Shown: positions 43,731 through 51,410 of the stretch, one piece after another
How the letters are laid out: each line of letters begins with the position of its first letter
How positions within the stretch are numbered: position 1 is the first letter of the stretch
NCBI RefSeq assembly: GCF_006716355.1
Contig: NZ_VFOW01000001.1
Coordinates: 1,550,001 to 1,614,000, forward strand
Direction: 5' to 3'
DNA from: Stackebrandtia endophytica
GTDB taxonomy: Bacteria; Actinomycetota; Actinomycetes; Mycobacteriales; Micromonosporaceae
Length of the DNA: 64,000 nt
Program-made: the position numbers and the translations under genes
Notes under the pieces: generated by a model
Told to the model about the DNA's origin: nothing
The model's database searches: none
What the model saw: only the letters and a program-made list of their open reading frames with translations

Positions 43731-44036
43731 TCAGATCTCGTCGGGGTAGTCGTACTCGAACATGATCTGGGCATCGGGTGCGACGCCGGTGATGGCACCA
43801 CGCACACCCGCCTCGAACCGTTCACTCCAGTTGCCGAATCCGCCGATGATCAACGGGTACGGTGTCCGCGCCTTGACGATGGGACGGCGGCGGACCACGG
43901 CGGTCTTCACCGGGAATTCGGCGCGGCTGATCCGTTCGGTGGCGACGAACTCGGTGACCGCGTCAGCGACCCGGTGGGCCTGGTCGACGGTGTCCAGCCC
44001 TTCAACCCGCAGGTCGACTCCAATGTTCACAGACAT
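43731..44036 (-). CDS. Small protein of unknown function
   Basis: A 101-aa protein without signal peptide or membrane helix. It starts MSVNIGVDLRVEGLDTVDQA, contains FVATERISRAEFPVKTAVVR, and ends DAQIMFEYDYPDEI. The alternating strand/helix pattern (GVDLRVEGL; AHRVADAVTEFV; YPLIIGGF; AQIMFEYDYP) suggests a compact alpha/beta fold. No family is recognised. The region lies between the APH kinase and the DUF397 genes, on the same strand, but 100 bp separates it from the latter. Confidence 0.6.
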   Translation of the reverse strand: MSVNIGVDLRVEGLDTVDQAHRVADAVTEFVATERISRAEFPVKTAVVRRRPIVKARTPYPLIIGGFGNWSERFEAGVRGAITGVAPDAQIMFEYDYPDEI

Positions 44037-44139
44037 GGGACGTGATCTTAAGACCGTTCGGCAAGCGTTGCCACGCTGCACGCCCGGCAATCCCGACCGT
44101 CCATGACACCCCACCGACGGTCACGAACTACTCGGCAAC

Positions 44140-44364
44140 TCATCGATAGATGTCGACAGTACGACGCCTCGGTACCGTCGGTAACTTCACGCTCTCCAGC
44201 AGGGCGACGAACTCGTCGCGGTCGATGGCGAGACTGCCAAGCTCGGGGGCCTTGCTGTCCCGGACCTCAACCGGCGCGGGGGCGTGGTTGAAGGTGCGGG
44301 TCTCGACGCAGTTATTGCTCGCGCCGCCACTGCGGGTGGACTTACGCCATTTACCGGGGGTCAT
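44140..44364 (-). CDS. DUF397 protein
   Basis: A 74-aa protein of the DUF397 family: KWRKSTRSGGASNNCVETR at the start (the W-x-K-S-x-x-S and NNCVE signature), VEVRDSKAPELGSLAIDRDEF in the middle and FVALLESVKLP near the end. DUF397 proteins occur with XRE regulators (WhiJ-type pairs) in actinomycetes and are thought to counter or tune them. It is the second of two such genes downstream of the XRE regulator. Confidence 0.92.
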   Translation of the reverse strand: MTPGKWRKSTRSGGASNNCVETRTFNHAPAPVEVRDSKAPELGSLAIDRDEFVALLESVKLPTVPRRRTVDIYR

Positions 44365-44405
44365 GAGAAATCAACTCCGGATACTCAGGCCATGACACCC
44401 TCACC

Positions 44406-44690
44406 CTAGCCGGTCATATTGAGCACCAACACATCCAGACGTGCCAACGTCCCCGCCCGAACAACAGAACAGCGGCCCACCTCTGCCAGGTGGACCGCCG
44501 CAACAAGTCGCTGTAACTTCACGCTCTCCAGCAGGGCTGCGAACTCAACGCGGGAGATGGCGAGGCTGCCGAGCGTGGGCGCTTTACTGTCCCGCACCTC
44601 GACGGATCCGCGTGCTCGGACCTCAACGCAGTTATTACCGGAACCCGTGCTCCAACTGGACTTACGCCAGCCATTCTTGTTCATCGACAA
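44406..44690 (-). CDS. DUF397 protein with C-terminal extension
   Basis: A 94-aa DUF397 protein: GWRKSSWSTGSGNNCVEVRA, then VEVRDSKAPTLGSLAISRVE and FAALLESVKLQ. About 30 residues beyond the usual end (AAVHLAEVGRCSVVRAGTLA) are not typical and may be read-through of a lost stop. Its start overlaps the end of the XRE gene by 29 bp, so the pair is translationally linked, as in other XRE/DUF397 operons. Confidence 0.9.
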   Translation of the reverse strand: MSMNKNGWRKSSWSTGSGNNCVEVRARGSVEVRDSKAPTLGSLAISRVEFAALLESVKLQRLVAAVHLAEVGRCSVVRAGTLARLDVLVLNMTG

Positions 44691-45486
44691 ACCTCTCTAC
44701 GGGTGTAGCGGAGCCCCAAGCCCGTTCGAACGAGGCTTGGTAGTTAGACAATATGTCAGGTGCCGACTCGTATCGGCACCCATCCAGGGCGTCCATGTAC
44801 ACAAAGGCGAAGTCGTCTTCGAAGCGTGCGAGAGCAAAAGGCACGCCCAGAGCAGCGGTGAGCCGAGTGCCAATACCGATGTCGACCTGTTCATACCGAT
44901 TGATTTCGCGAAGCCGAGCCGCTTGTTCAATACGCACCTCGGGTGGCAAGTCGCCAAGGAGCCGCATCGCACCACTGCCAATCAGAATTCGCATTCGTGG
45001 GCCGTCCGACCGAAACACCCGCTTTTGCCGATTGACTCTGGCGCCAACGATCAGATCAGCATCATCTCGTGGGTCGATATGGAGCTGACGGGTGTACTCG
45101 GGGGTTTGAACGAGTCCCGGCAAGAATTCCGGCTCATAGGTGTCGATGCTCCTTGCCTCTGGTTCAGACTCGGCATACATGCGGAAAGCTTGACGCACAC
45201 CACCCTTGTAACGCTCCCACCAACCTCGTTCGTTCACCCTGACGGCCATGGCGGTTAGCGCCGAGATGGTTTCAGTAGATGCGCCGTACCTGTTGCACAG
45301 CGTTTCAATGCGTTCGCTACGAACCGCGACAGCTCCACGCTCCATACGAGAAATCGTCTGACGGACGACGCCGATCAATGCGCCTGCTTCGGCGGGGCTC
45401 AGACCGGCGTCTTCCCGGAGTTTTTGCATCTCGCGGCCAAGCCGCCATTTGGCGAGAGTCGGACCGCGAACTTCGGTGGTACCCAT
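44662..45486 (-). CDS. XRE-type regulator with DUF5753 domain (WhiJ-like)
   Basis: A 274-aa regulator from ATG 45486. Residues 13-70 are the XRE helix-turn-helix (MQKLREDAGLSPAEAGALIG, then VVRQTISRMERG). The rest matches DUF5753, a ligand-like sensing domain of actinomycete WhiJ-type regulators: SIDTYEPEFLPGLVQTPEYT, VNRQKRVFR and IGSGAMRLLGDL. It precedes two DUF397 genes, the standard partners. A TACAT/ATGTA palindrome just upstream may be its own operator. It probably controls itself and the divergent small-gene operon. Confidence 0.92.
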   Translation of the reverse strand: MGTTEVRGPTLAKWRLGREMQKLREDAGLSPAEAGALIGVVRQTISRMERGAVAVRSERIETLCNRYGASTETISALTAMAVRVNERGWWERYKGGVRQAFRMYAESEPEARSIDTYEPEFLPGLVQTPEYTRQLHIDPRDDADLIVGARVNRQKRVFRSDGPRMRILIGSGAMRLLGDLPPEVRIEQAARLREINRYEQVDIGIGTRLTAALGVPFALARFEDDFAFVYMDALDGCRYESAPDILSNYQASFERAWGSATPVERFVDEQEWLA

Positions 45487-45498
45487 GTTGCTGAGTGT

Positions 45499-45512
45499 TA
45501 CATGACAATGTA
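45499..45512. promoter_or_regulatory. TACAT-N4-ATGTA inverted repeat by the XRE start
   Basis: TACAT (45499-45503) and ATGTA (45508-45512) are perfect 5-bp arms around GACA, in the region between the XRE gene and the divergent small-gene operon. The position fits a regulator operator, but the arms are short. Confidence 0.45.
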
Positions 45513-45638
45513 CCGGTGCGCAAAAGCTGGTGCACGCTGACTGGTGCATCGGGAACGGCATCCGCTTCATTCCCATTGCGTGTCCGAACACCTAATGTCG
45601 AGACGTCGGGGAGCTTTTGCTTTCCCCGCAATAGGAAG

Positions 45639-45671
45639 CGGTCCGGACCCGATTGCAGCGGGTCCGGACCG
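45639..45671 (+). promoter_or_regulatory. Perfect 13-bp hairpin in the leader of the small-gene operon
   Basis: CGGTCCGGACCCG (45639-45651) pairs with CGGGTCCGGACCG (45659-45671) around ATTGCAG. It ends 31 bp before the ATG of the first small gene, with no upstream gene on that strand to terminate. It could be an attenuator or a transcript-stabilising leader stem. Confidence 0.65.
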
Positions 45672-45702
45672 GTGAACCATTCATCCAAATTGGAGAAAAT
45701 CC

Positions 45703-46023
45703 ATGAATGGCACGTTTAGGGTACGTCATGCTGCCCGGATAAGCCAGAACGAAACCATCGGCATCGACACCGGCTTGGTGTTGGGGCGGGGTTCGTTTCT
45801 GGGGCACGGGTTCCGGATCACCCGAGGCGCCTCGCCAGATGAGGCGCGGGTGGAGGTGTATTCGCGGGATCGGTGGTGGGTGATGGCCCGAGCCACCGGA
45901 CTATCGGATTCGGACCTCTCGTTCGAGTGGGACCGTGCGTGGCGGCGGGTCGGCCAGCCCTGGCGGGACGGCGTCGAGTCAGCCGTTTCCGAGATCCTTG
46001 TGGGGGTGCGGGATGCGGTCTGA
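45703..46023 (+). CDS. Small protein of unknown function (first gene of the small-gene operon)
   Basis: A 106-aa soluble protein preceded by TTGGAGAAAATCC, a good ribosome-binding site. It begins MNGTFRVRHAARISQNETIG and continues with a beta-rich middle (HGFRITRGASPDEARVEVYS) and a helical end (WRDGVESAVSEILVGVRD). No family is recognised. It overlaps the next gene by 11 bp, and a leader hairpin lies upstream, so it starts a tight operon of four genes transcribed away from the XRE regulator. Confidence 0.7.
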   Translation: MNGTFRVRHAARISQNETIGIDTGLVLGRGSFLGHGFRITRGASPDEARVEVYSRDRWWVMARATGLSDSDLSFEWDRAWRRVGQPWRDGVESAVSEILVGVRDAV

Positions 46024-46399
46024 GGCGATCGTTTACGGCACCGACCAACCCCCACACTTGCGAGGCCGGACGCTGCACATCACCAGCGGCCCCTCCTACG
46101 ATTCGGTTCGCGCGTATGGGCTCTGGTTGCCGGGGCATCCACTGCTGGTCACCGTCACCGGCCTCGCCACCGGCCGACTCCGCATCGTGTGGGAGTCGCC
46201 GTGGCGGGAACACACCACCAGCACATGGCGGGATGCCGTGGTCGAGTCGGCGATCCGGGTCAGGCGACACCACCGATACCGCGCTGAACCGGTACCCGGC
46301 AACAGTTCCGACTCGGGTGACGCTGGGCGAGGACCGGTCCGAACAGATCCACACCGGACGAACACGAGTCTGCGTCATCGTTCGGGGGTGACGGTATGA
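46013..46399 (+). CDS. Small protein of unknown function (second gene of the small-gene operon)
   Basis: A 128-aa protein; ATG 46013 lies inside the end of the previous gene and follows TGGGGGTGCGG. It reads MRSEAIVYGTDQPPHLRGRT, LHITSGPSYDSVRAYGLWLP, LLVTVTGLATGRLRIVWESP, suggesting beta strands, with a polar tail of His, Arg and Ser. No membrane helix or signal peptide is present. Its stop overlaps the next ATG (ATGA). No family is recognised. Confidence 0.65.
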   Translation: MRSEAIVYGTDQPPHLRGRTLHITSGPSYDSVRAYGLWLPGHPLLVTVTGLATGRLRIVWESPWREHTTSTWRDAVVESAIRVRRHHRYRAEPVPGNSSDSGDAGRGPVRTDPHRTNTSLRHRSGVTV

Positions 46400-46668
46400 C
46401 CCGCCCTGCCCGTCATTACGGGACGTTCCAACCCGAGGAAGCGGCAAAGCCACTCGAACTGGTGTCGCCGCGGCCGGGTGTTCTGGAAGTCCGCACCATC
46501 TGGCGGAACCAGACCACCACGATCGTCACCATCACCGACCCCGACGTCCACATCGACATTCAATGGGCCGACGGCTGGGCCGACAACCCCGCGTCGTGGC
46601 GATACGCCATCACCAATGCCGCACTCCACCTCTACCGACAAGGAGAGGTACGGATATGCGAGGGATGA
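46396..46668 (+). CDS. Small protein of unknown function (third gene of the small-gene operon)
   Basis: A 90-aa protein whose ATG overlaps the preceding stop (ATGA), so translation is coupled. It has a beta-strand pattern (LEVRTIWRNQTTTIVTIT; DVHIDIQWADGW) and ends ITNAALHLYRQGEVRICEG, with a W-rich middle. It resembles the previous gene in size and beta content. No family is recognised, and no catalytic motif is seen. Confidence 0.65.
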   Translation: MTRPARHYGTFQPEEAAKPLELVSPRPGVLEVRTIWRNQTTTIVTITDPDVHIDIQWADGWADNPASWRYAITNAALHLYRQGEVRICEG

Positions 46669-46913
46669 CGCCCGACACCACACCGACCATCCAATGCCGA
46701 CAATGTTCGGGCGACGGACGTCAACTCGTCGAAATTCCCGTCGGCACCCGCCACGGACGACCCGTCTACCGACTCACACCACAAGACTGCACACACTGTG
46801 ACGGCTTGGGCTACCTGACCTACCGGCGCCGACCCGCTAGTCGGCCCATGCCGATGAGGGAGGTTCCCAGGTCGAGTCTCGACGGACCAGTCCATGGCAA
46901 CGTCGGTCGATGA
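46656..46913 (+). CDS. Small zinc-ribbon-like protein (fourth gene of the small-gene operon)
   Basis: An 85-aa protein from ATG 46656, inside the end of the previous gene and behind AGGAGAGG. Two CxxC pairs, IQCRQCSGDG and DCTHCDGLGY, are spaced about 29 residues apart and resemble the zinc-binding CxxCxGxG modules of DnaJ. The tail is basic and disordered. It may act as a Zn-binding partner of the small proteins encoded before it. Such CxxCxGxG proteins often follow actinomycete XRE/DUF397 loci, but the role is unknown. Confidence 0.7.
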   Translation: MRGMTPDTTPTIQCRQCSGDGRQLVEIPVGTRHGRPVYRLTPQDCTHCDGLGYLTYRRRPASRPMPMREVPRSSLDGPVHGNVGR

Positions 46914-46983
46914 GGACTATCGGTCGTGCACCCGTCGTCGGCGGGTGGACGGCCGTCTCGGTGTTCGAGAGATCGACGAACGA

Positions 46984-47337
46984 TCAGGCGGTGTCGGGCC
47001 AGCGGGGTGCATCTGCCACCGCGTAGTCGACGCTCTCATCGAGGCGGTCGATGGTGGCCCGCAGAATACGGTTGGTGTCCAGGTCCGCTTCACGATCGTC
47101 CGGGTCGGGTTCGGTAAAGACACCAAGTTTGTACGCGGCCAGAACAACGTCGGCGAAGTAGGACGGGGTGAGCACGGCGTCGGTGTCGTCGAGGTGCGAG
47201 ATGAGGAAGTCGAACGCCAACCTGGTGTTGCTCGACTGAGCGGTCTCCAGCATCCCCGCCGCCCGATCGGGGTCGACCTGTCCGACTTGGACAGCCCGCT
47301 CTATCAACGCCACCACGATCGTCGCCACTGTCGACAC
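46984..47337 (-). CDS. Helical protein of unknown function
   Basis: A 117-aa protein. GTG 47337 is chosen because AGGGGGAGGAG lies directly upstream. It starts VSTVATIVVALIERAVQVGQ, contains SSNTRLAFDFLISHLDDTDA and FADVVLAAYKLGVFTEPDPD, and is mostly helical with an acidic C-terminal half. No family is recognised. It is convergent with the small-gene operon, 70 bp away, and divergent from the FAD monooxygenase. Confidence 0.65.
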   Translation of the reverse strand: MSTVATIVVALIERAVQVGQVDPDRAAGMLETAQSSNTRLAFDFLISHLDDTDAVLTPSYFADVVLAAYKLGVFTEPDPDDREADLDTNRILRATIDRLDESVDYAVADAPRWPDTA

Positions 47338-47468
47338 GGCTCCTCCCCCTGTGCCGCCCAATCTTGACACTCGACTCGCCGATGACGGCGCCTTATCGCG
47401 GTTATCGGCCTGTCGGACCGATGGTGAAGATGTTCAGGTTGACGATCGGCGGACCCGGGTGTTCAATT

Positions 47469-47488
47469 AATTCATCACACGTTGAATT
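47469..47488 (+). promoter_or_regulatory. AATTCA-N8-TGAATT inverted repeat before the FAD monooxygenase
   Basis: AATTCA at 47469-47474 and TGAATT at 47483-47488 are perfect 6-bp arms around TCACACGT, inside an unusually AT-rich stretch of this GC-rich region and ending 13 bp before the ATG. The position suggests a repressor site, possibly MarR- or TetR-type; the regulator is not adjacent. Confidence 0.5.
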
Positions 47489-47501
47489 TATGGAGGCGAA
47501 G

Positions 47502-48941
47502 ATGGCACACCACCAAGTGGTCATCGTGGGCGCTGGCCCCACCGGCCTACTGCTCGCCGGAGACCTCGCCCAAGCCGGGATCGACGTCGCGATCCTGGAG
47601 AAGCGAGACCGGCAGTCCAATCTGACCAGAGCGTTCGCGGTACACGCTCGGACCCTGGAAGTCCTCGACATGCGGGGAATCGCCGATGATCTGGTGGCAC
47701 TGGGAAATCCCGCGCCGAGGCTACGGTTGACCGACCGGGTCGCCATCGACCTGTCTCGGCTGCCCAGCAGATTCCCGTTCGTCCTGGTAACCCCCCAGTA
47801 CCACACCGAGAAGGTGCTGCGACGTCGCGCGATCGAGGCGGGGGCGGTGATCGAACCGGGCCACCGGGTGGTGAGCCTGACGCAGGACGGCGACGGCGTT
47901 CGACTCACCGTGGAGACCGCCGACGGCCACCGCGAGGAGACCGCCGACTGGGTGGTCGGCACCGACGGCGCGCACAGCACCGTGCGAACCTCGCTGGACA
48001 TCGCGTTCGACGGAGAACTGGTGGCACCGGCCATGATCCTGGCCGACGTCCGATTCGACGAACCACCACCCCACCCGCCCCAGGTCAACGCCAACGCCGC
48101 CGGTTTCGCCTTCATCGCGGAGTTCGGTGACGGCTACCACCGCATCGTGTGTCGCGCCAACGGCGACGATCGGTCCGACGAGGTCCCGGTGACGGAGGCG
48201 GAGATACGCGATCTACTGACGGCGGTCTTCGGTTCCGATTTCGGCATGAGCGAGATTCGCTGGACCTCGCGGTTCCACTCCGACGAACGCCAGGCCGCCC
48301 GATACCGGGACGGCCGGGTGTTCCTGGCCGGAGACGCGGCACATGTGCACACTCCGGCCGGCGGGCAGGGCATGAACATCGGCATACAGGACGCGGCCAA
48401 CCTCGGGTGGAAGCTCGCTGCGGCCGTCGACGGTTGGGCGCCGCCCGATCTGCTCGACTCCTATGAGGCCGAACGTCATCCGATCGGAACCGACGTCATG
48501 CGCGGCAGTGGTCGGCTGTTCCGGCTGGGCACGCTTCGGTCGGCTCCGTCGAGACTGCTGCGCAACGTCGGATTGGCGGCAGCCCTGAACGTTCCGCCCA
48601 TTCGCCGACGAGCCGCCGAGACGGTCTCCGGCATCGGTACCCGGCTGCCGGGGGGAGACGGTGACATCGGCGGACGGGCACCCGACGTCCAATTGACCGG
48701 CCCGGTACCCCGCCTGTACGAGGCGTTGCGCGCCGGGCGGTTCGTGCTGATGACGCCCGAGGACAGCGGGGTGCGGCCGTCGCCGGAAGCGGCCGACCAC
48801 ACCGTGGTCGTTCACCCGAGATTGGCAGCGGTGCCGACGATGCTGATTCGTCCAGACGGCTACATCGCCTGGAGCCGGCGGCAACCCGACAGCATCGATC
48901 CACAATGGTTGCCTATGGACTGGCGTCCGCTGACGGGTTAG
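47502..48941 (+). CDS. FAD-dependent monooxygenase (aromatic polyketide hydroxylase-like)
   Basis: A 479-aa flavoprotein from ATG 47502 (TGGAGGCGA upstream). FAD motifs: HQVVIVGAGPTGLLLAGDLA (GxGxxG), the DG motif WVVGTDGAHSTVR, and the GD motif VFLAGDAAHVHTPAGGQGMN. A C-terminal thioredoxin-like tail (VVVHPRLAAVPTMLIRPDGY, then IAWSR) is typical of aromatic hydroxylases such as those of anthracycline or rifampicin pathways. It could inactivate or tailor an aromatic drug; the RPDGYIAWS end is the usual substrate-side signature. No biosynthetic genes are next to it. Confidence 0.93.
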   Translation: MAHHQVVIVGAGPTGLLLAGDLAQAGIDVAILEKRDRQSNLTRAFAVHARTLEVLDMRGIADDLVALGNPAPRLRLTDRVAIDLSRLPSRFPFVLVTPQYHTEKVLRRRAIEAGAVIEPGHRVVSLTQDGDGVRLTVETADGHREETADWVVGTDGAHSTVRTSLDIAFDGELVAPAMILADVRFDEPPPHPPQVNANAAGFAFIAEFGDGYHRIVCRANGDDRSDEVPVTEAEIRDLLTAVFGSDFGMSEIRWTSRFHSDERQAARYRDGRVFLAGDAAHVHTPAGGQGMNIGIQDAANLGWKLAAAVDGWAPPDLLDSYEAERHPIGTDVMRGSGRLFRLGTLRSAPSRLLRNVGLAAALNVPPIRRRAAETVSGIGTRLPGGDGDIGGRAPDVQLTGPVPRLYEALRAGRFVLMTPEDSGVRPSPEAADHTVVVHPRLAAVPTMLIRPDGYIAWSRRQPDSIDPQWLPMDWRPLTG

Positions 48942-49145
48942 GGCCTGTGTGGTAAATCCGCGCAGGTTCTTTCGAGGTGTTGGTGGTGCACTCTGGTGTT
49001 GGATGCGGGGTGGTCAGGTGAGTGGATGGCAAGGTGGAGGAGGAGTCAGTACGGGGTTGGTACTGGCGACGACAACAACGCCGCCAGGCGCCCACCTGGG
49101 CAGCCCGAGCATAACCACCCACTCCACAGTACTCACACACACGCC

Positions 49146-50063
49146 CTAGACGGCCGAACGCCGTTCGGTAAGCGCGCGGTTCAACGCCCGGACCGCGCGC
49201 CGCAGGTACGGGACGAACGCCGCGGCGGAGTCGCCGGCGCCGATCGACGCGGCATAGACGCCGCGCACCGGTGCGTCCTCACGATTCAGCGACACCAGCC
49301 TCAGATCCGGACGGATACCGGTCGCCCCCAGTGCCGGGACCAATGTGATGCCAAGGCCCGCGGCGACGAATCCGAGTTTCGCGGTCCAGTCGGCGATCGT
49401 GTACGTGACGGTCGGTCGAAAGTCCTGCCGCAGAAACGCGCTGATCAGCGTCTCACGCGGATCGGTGCTGGCGGCGATCCAATCCTCACCCGCCAACTCG
49501 ATCAACCGCACCGTGCGGCGGTTGACCAATCGGTGCCCGAGCGGCAGCGCCACCAGGATCGGTTCGTCCCACAGATGGACGAGCTCAATGCCCTCCAATG
49601 TGGCTATACGGTCGGGGTAGCCGTTGATGACGGCCAAATCCAAGTCACCCGCGCGAAGCGCCGCCACCAGTTCGGTGGTCAGCTCGTCGCGGTGCAGGAC
49701 CTCGATGTCGGGATGGGTGGCCCGAAACTCGGCCAGCGCACGCGGCACCAGGTCGGCATCGGCGGTGGGAAAGGCGCCCACCCTCAACCGCCCACTGGTC
49801 AGGTCCCGCAGATCGGACAGCTCCCGACGGGCGACATCCAGTCGATCGAGCACCGGGCCGGTGTGGTCGATCAGACGGCGACCGGCTTCGGTGAGTCGGG
49901 CACCACGCGGCAGCCGATCGAACAGGACGGCGCCCAGATCCGTTTCCAGCGCGGCGATCTGGCGCGACACCGCCGACTGGGTGTAGCCCAGTTGCCCGGC
50001 AGCCGCCGTGAACGATCCGGTGTCGGCGACGGCACGGAACACCTCCAGCCATCCGGTCTCCAT
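49146..50063 (-). CDS. LysR family regulator
   Basis: A 305-aa LysR protein from ATG 50063 with GGAG 7 bases upstream. Residues 1-60 are the winged helix (LEVFRAVADTGSFTAAAGQL, then YTQSAVSRQIAALE). The rest is the two-lobed effector domain (SGRLRVGAFPTADADLVPRA; LVALPLGHRLVNRRTVRLIE). It is divergent from the dehydrogenase/RidA genes, and a nested inverted repeat with a T-N11-A core lies between, so it is the probable activator of that pair. Confidence 0.93.
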   Translation of the reverse strand: METGWLEVFRAVADTGSFTAAAGQLGYTQSAVSRQIAALETDLGAVLFDRLPRGARLTEAGRRLIDHTGPVLDRLDVARRELSDLRDLTSGRLRVGAFPTADADLVPRALAEFRATHPDIEVLHRDELTTELVAALRAGDLDLAVINGYPDRIATLEGIELVHLWDEPILVALPLGHRLVNRRTVRLIELAGEDWIAASTDPRETLISAFLRQDFRPTVTYTIADWTAKLGFVAAGLGITLVPALGATGIRPDLRLVSLNREDAPVRGVYAASIGAGDSAAAFVPYLRRAVRALNRALTERRSAV

Positions 50064-50102
50064 CACGATCTCCTGCCATGCGTCGATCGCATGGGCCACA
50101 TG

Positions 50103-50133
50103 CGAAACATTCGTTGGTCGAATCTCTGTTTCG
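50103..50133. promoter_or_regulatory. Nested inverted repeats between LysR and the dehydrogenase gene
   Basis: The inner repeat is ATTCG-TTGGT-CGAAT (50109-50123), a LysR-type T-N11-A site. The outer arms are CGAAAC (50103-50108) and GTTTCG (50128-50133). The arms are perfect and the region lies between the divergent starts, as expected for a LysR activator binding site. Confidence 0.75.
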
Positions 50134-50167
50134 ACTCTAGCCTGGTGTCAGATCAGAGAGGGAACAC

Positions 50168-50989
50168 ATGTCACGAGTCACTGTGCTGGGGACCGGACAC
50201 ATGGGATCGGCGATGGTCAAACGCCTGATATCCCAAGGCATCGAGGTGTCGATGTGGAATCGGACCCGCAGTCGCCTCACACCGCTCGTCGAGCTGGGCG
50301 CAACCGCACACGACTCACCCGCGAAGGCCGTCGTCAACGCCGAGGTGGTGATCACCGCGCTCACGGATGGCGCGGCGGTCAACGGGATACTCGGCGAGGC
50401 GGCTCCCGGCTTGTCCAAGGGAACGGTCATCGCGGAGACATCGACGATCGGGCCGATGGCCGTGACCGACCTTCACGGCCGACTGCCCGATTACGTCCAT
50501 CTGGTCGACGCCCCCGTGCTGGGAAGCGTTCCCGCAATCAAGGCCGGCAACCTCACCATCCTGGCAGGGGGTGACAAGGCGGCGGTCGCCGTGGTGGCCG
50601 CCGCCCTCCAACCGTTGGGAACGGTGAAACACCTGGGGCCCATCGGAACCGCCGCCGCAGCGAAGCTGATCGCCAACACTGCCATGGTCAACTGCCTCAA
50701 CGTGTTGACCGAGGCGCAACAACTGGCCGCCTCACTGGGCGTCTCCCCCGAGCTGACCGACGACCTGCTGGGAGCGGGTCCACTGTCGAAGAGCGTCGCC
50801 CGTCGTGACGCCACCGGTGCGCGATTCGCGGTTGATCTGGCGGCCAAGGACCTTCGGCTCGCCTTGGACATCGCGGACCTGCCGATATCGGCGACGACGG
50901 TCGAACACCTCGACGCCGCGTCGGCTATCGGACTGGGCGACCACGACCTCGCGGTCATCGCCCACCGAGACCGACACATCCACCACTGA
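50168..50989 (+). CDS. NAD(P)-dependent dehydrogenase, beta-hydroxyacid/imine-reductase type
   Basis: A 273-aa protein with an N-terminal Rossmann domain (VTVLGTGHMGSAMVKRLISQ; GxGxxG) and MWNRTRSR marking NADPH preference by Arg. A beta-hydroxyacid dehydrogenase core follows (VDAPVLGSVPAIKAGNLTIL; LGPIGTAAAAKLIANT), where the catalytic Lys lies in AAAKLIAN. Such proteins reduce hydroxyisobutyrate, tartronate semialdehyde or cyclic imines. The RidA gene follows closely and LysR is divergent. Imine chemistry would fit RidA, but the substrate is unproven. Confidence 0.9.
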   Translation: MSRVTVLGTGHMGSAMVKRLISQGIEVSMWNRTRSRLTPLVELGATAHDSPAKAVVNAEVVITALTDGAAVNGILGEAAPGLSKGTVIAETSTIGPMAVTDLHGRLPDYVHLVDAPVLGSVPAIKAGNLTILAGGDKAAVAVVAAALQPLGTVKHLGPIGTAAAAKLIANTAMVNCLNVLTEAQQLAASLGVSPELTDDLLGAGPLSKSVARRDATGARFAVDLAAKDLRLALDIADLPISATTVEHLDAASAIGLGDHDLAVIAHRDRHIHH

Positions 50990-50996
50990 GGACGTT

Positions 50997-51410
50997 ATGC
51001 GCATCACCTTTGACAATCCGACGACCGTACCCGCGCCCGCCGGGGTGTACTCCCATGCGGCACGGGTCGACGACGGCGGCACACTGCTGTTCCTCTCCGG
51101 ACAGATCGCCGTCGACGAGGCTGGTGAACTGGTCGGCGAGGACGACATGACCGCCCAGTCACATCACGTCTTGAGCACCATCCGGCGCATCCTCGACGCC
51201 CACGGGGCGTCGTTCTCCGATGTCGTTCAGATCCGCACCTTCCTCACCGATATGGACCGGCTGGCGGAGTACGGCGCGGTCCGACGGCACTACCACGGTG
51301 AGCAACACCCGACCAGTACCACGGTGGAGGTGTCCCGGTTGTTTCATCCGGGCGCCCTGCTGGAGGTCGAAGTGGTCGCGACGGTCGGGTCGGATCACCC
51401 CACCGGGTGA
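50997..51410 (+). CDS. RidA family enamine/imine deaminase
   Basis: A 137-aa RidA/YjgF protein: VYSHAARVDDGGTLLFLSGQ, QIAVDEAGELVGEDDM, the VVQIRTFLTDMDRLAEYGAV segment and the end HPGALLEVEVVATV with the Glu that contacts the substrate. It hydrolyses reactive enamine/imine products of PLP enzymes. It follows the dehydrogenase by 7 bp on the same transcript. Its 3' end overlaps the convergent EAL gene by 16 bp. Confidence 0.9.
   Translation: MRITFDNPTTVPAPAGVYSHAARVDDGGTLLFLSGQIAVDEAGELVGEDDMTAQSHHVLSTIRRILDAHGASFSDVVQIRTFLTDMDRLAEYGAVRRHYHGEQHPTSTTVEVSRLFHPGALLEVEVVATVGSDHPTG

Noticed and set aside
48942-49145. Possible remnant of a transposase or terminal repeat between the FAD monooxygenase and LysR genes
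   Set aside because: The region has G/T-rich composition and short open frames, but no transposase motif, matching ends or target duplication could be shown.
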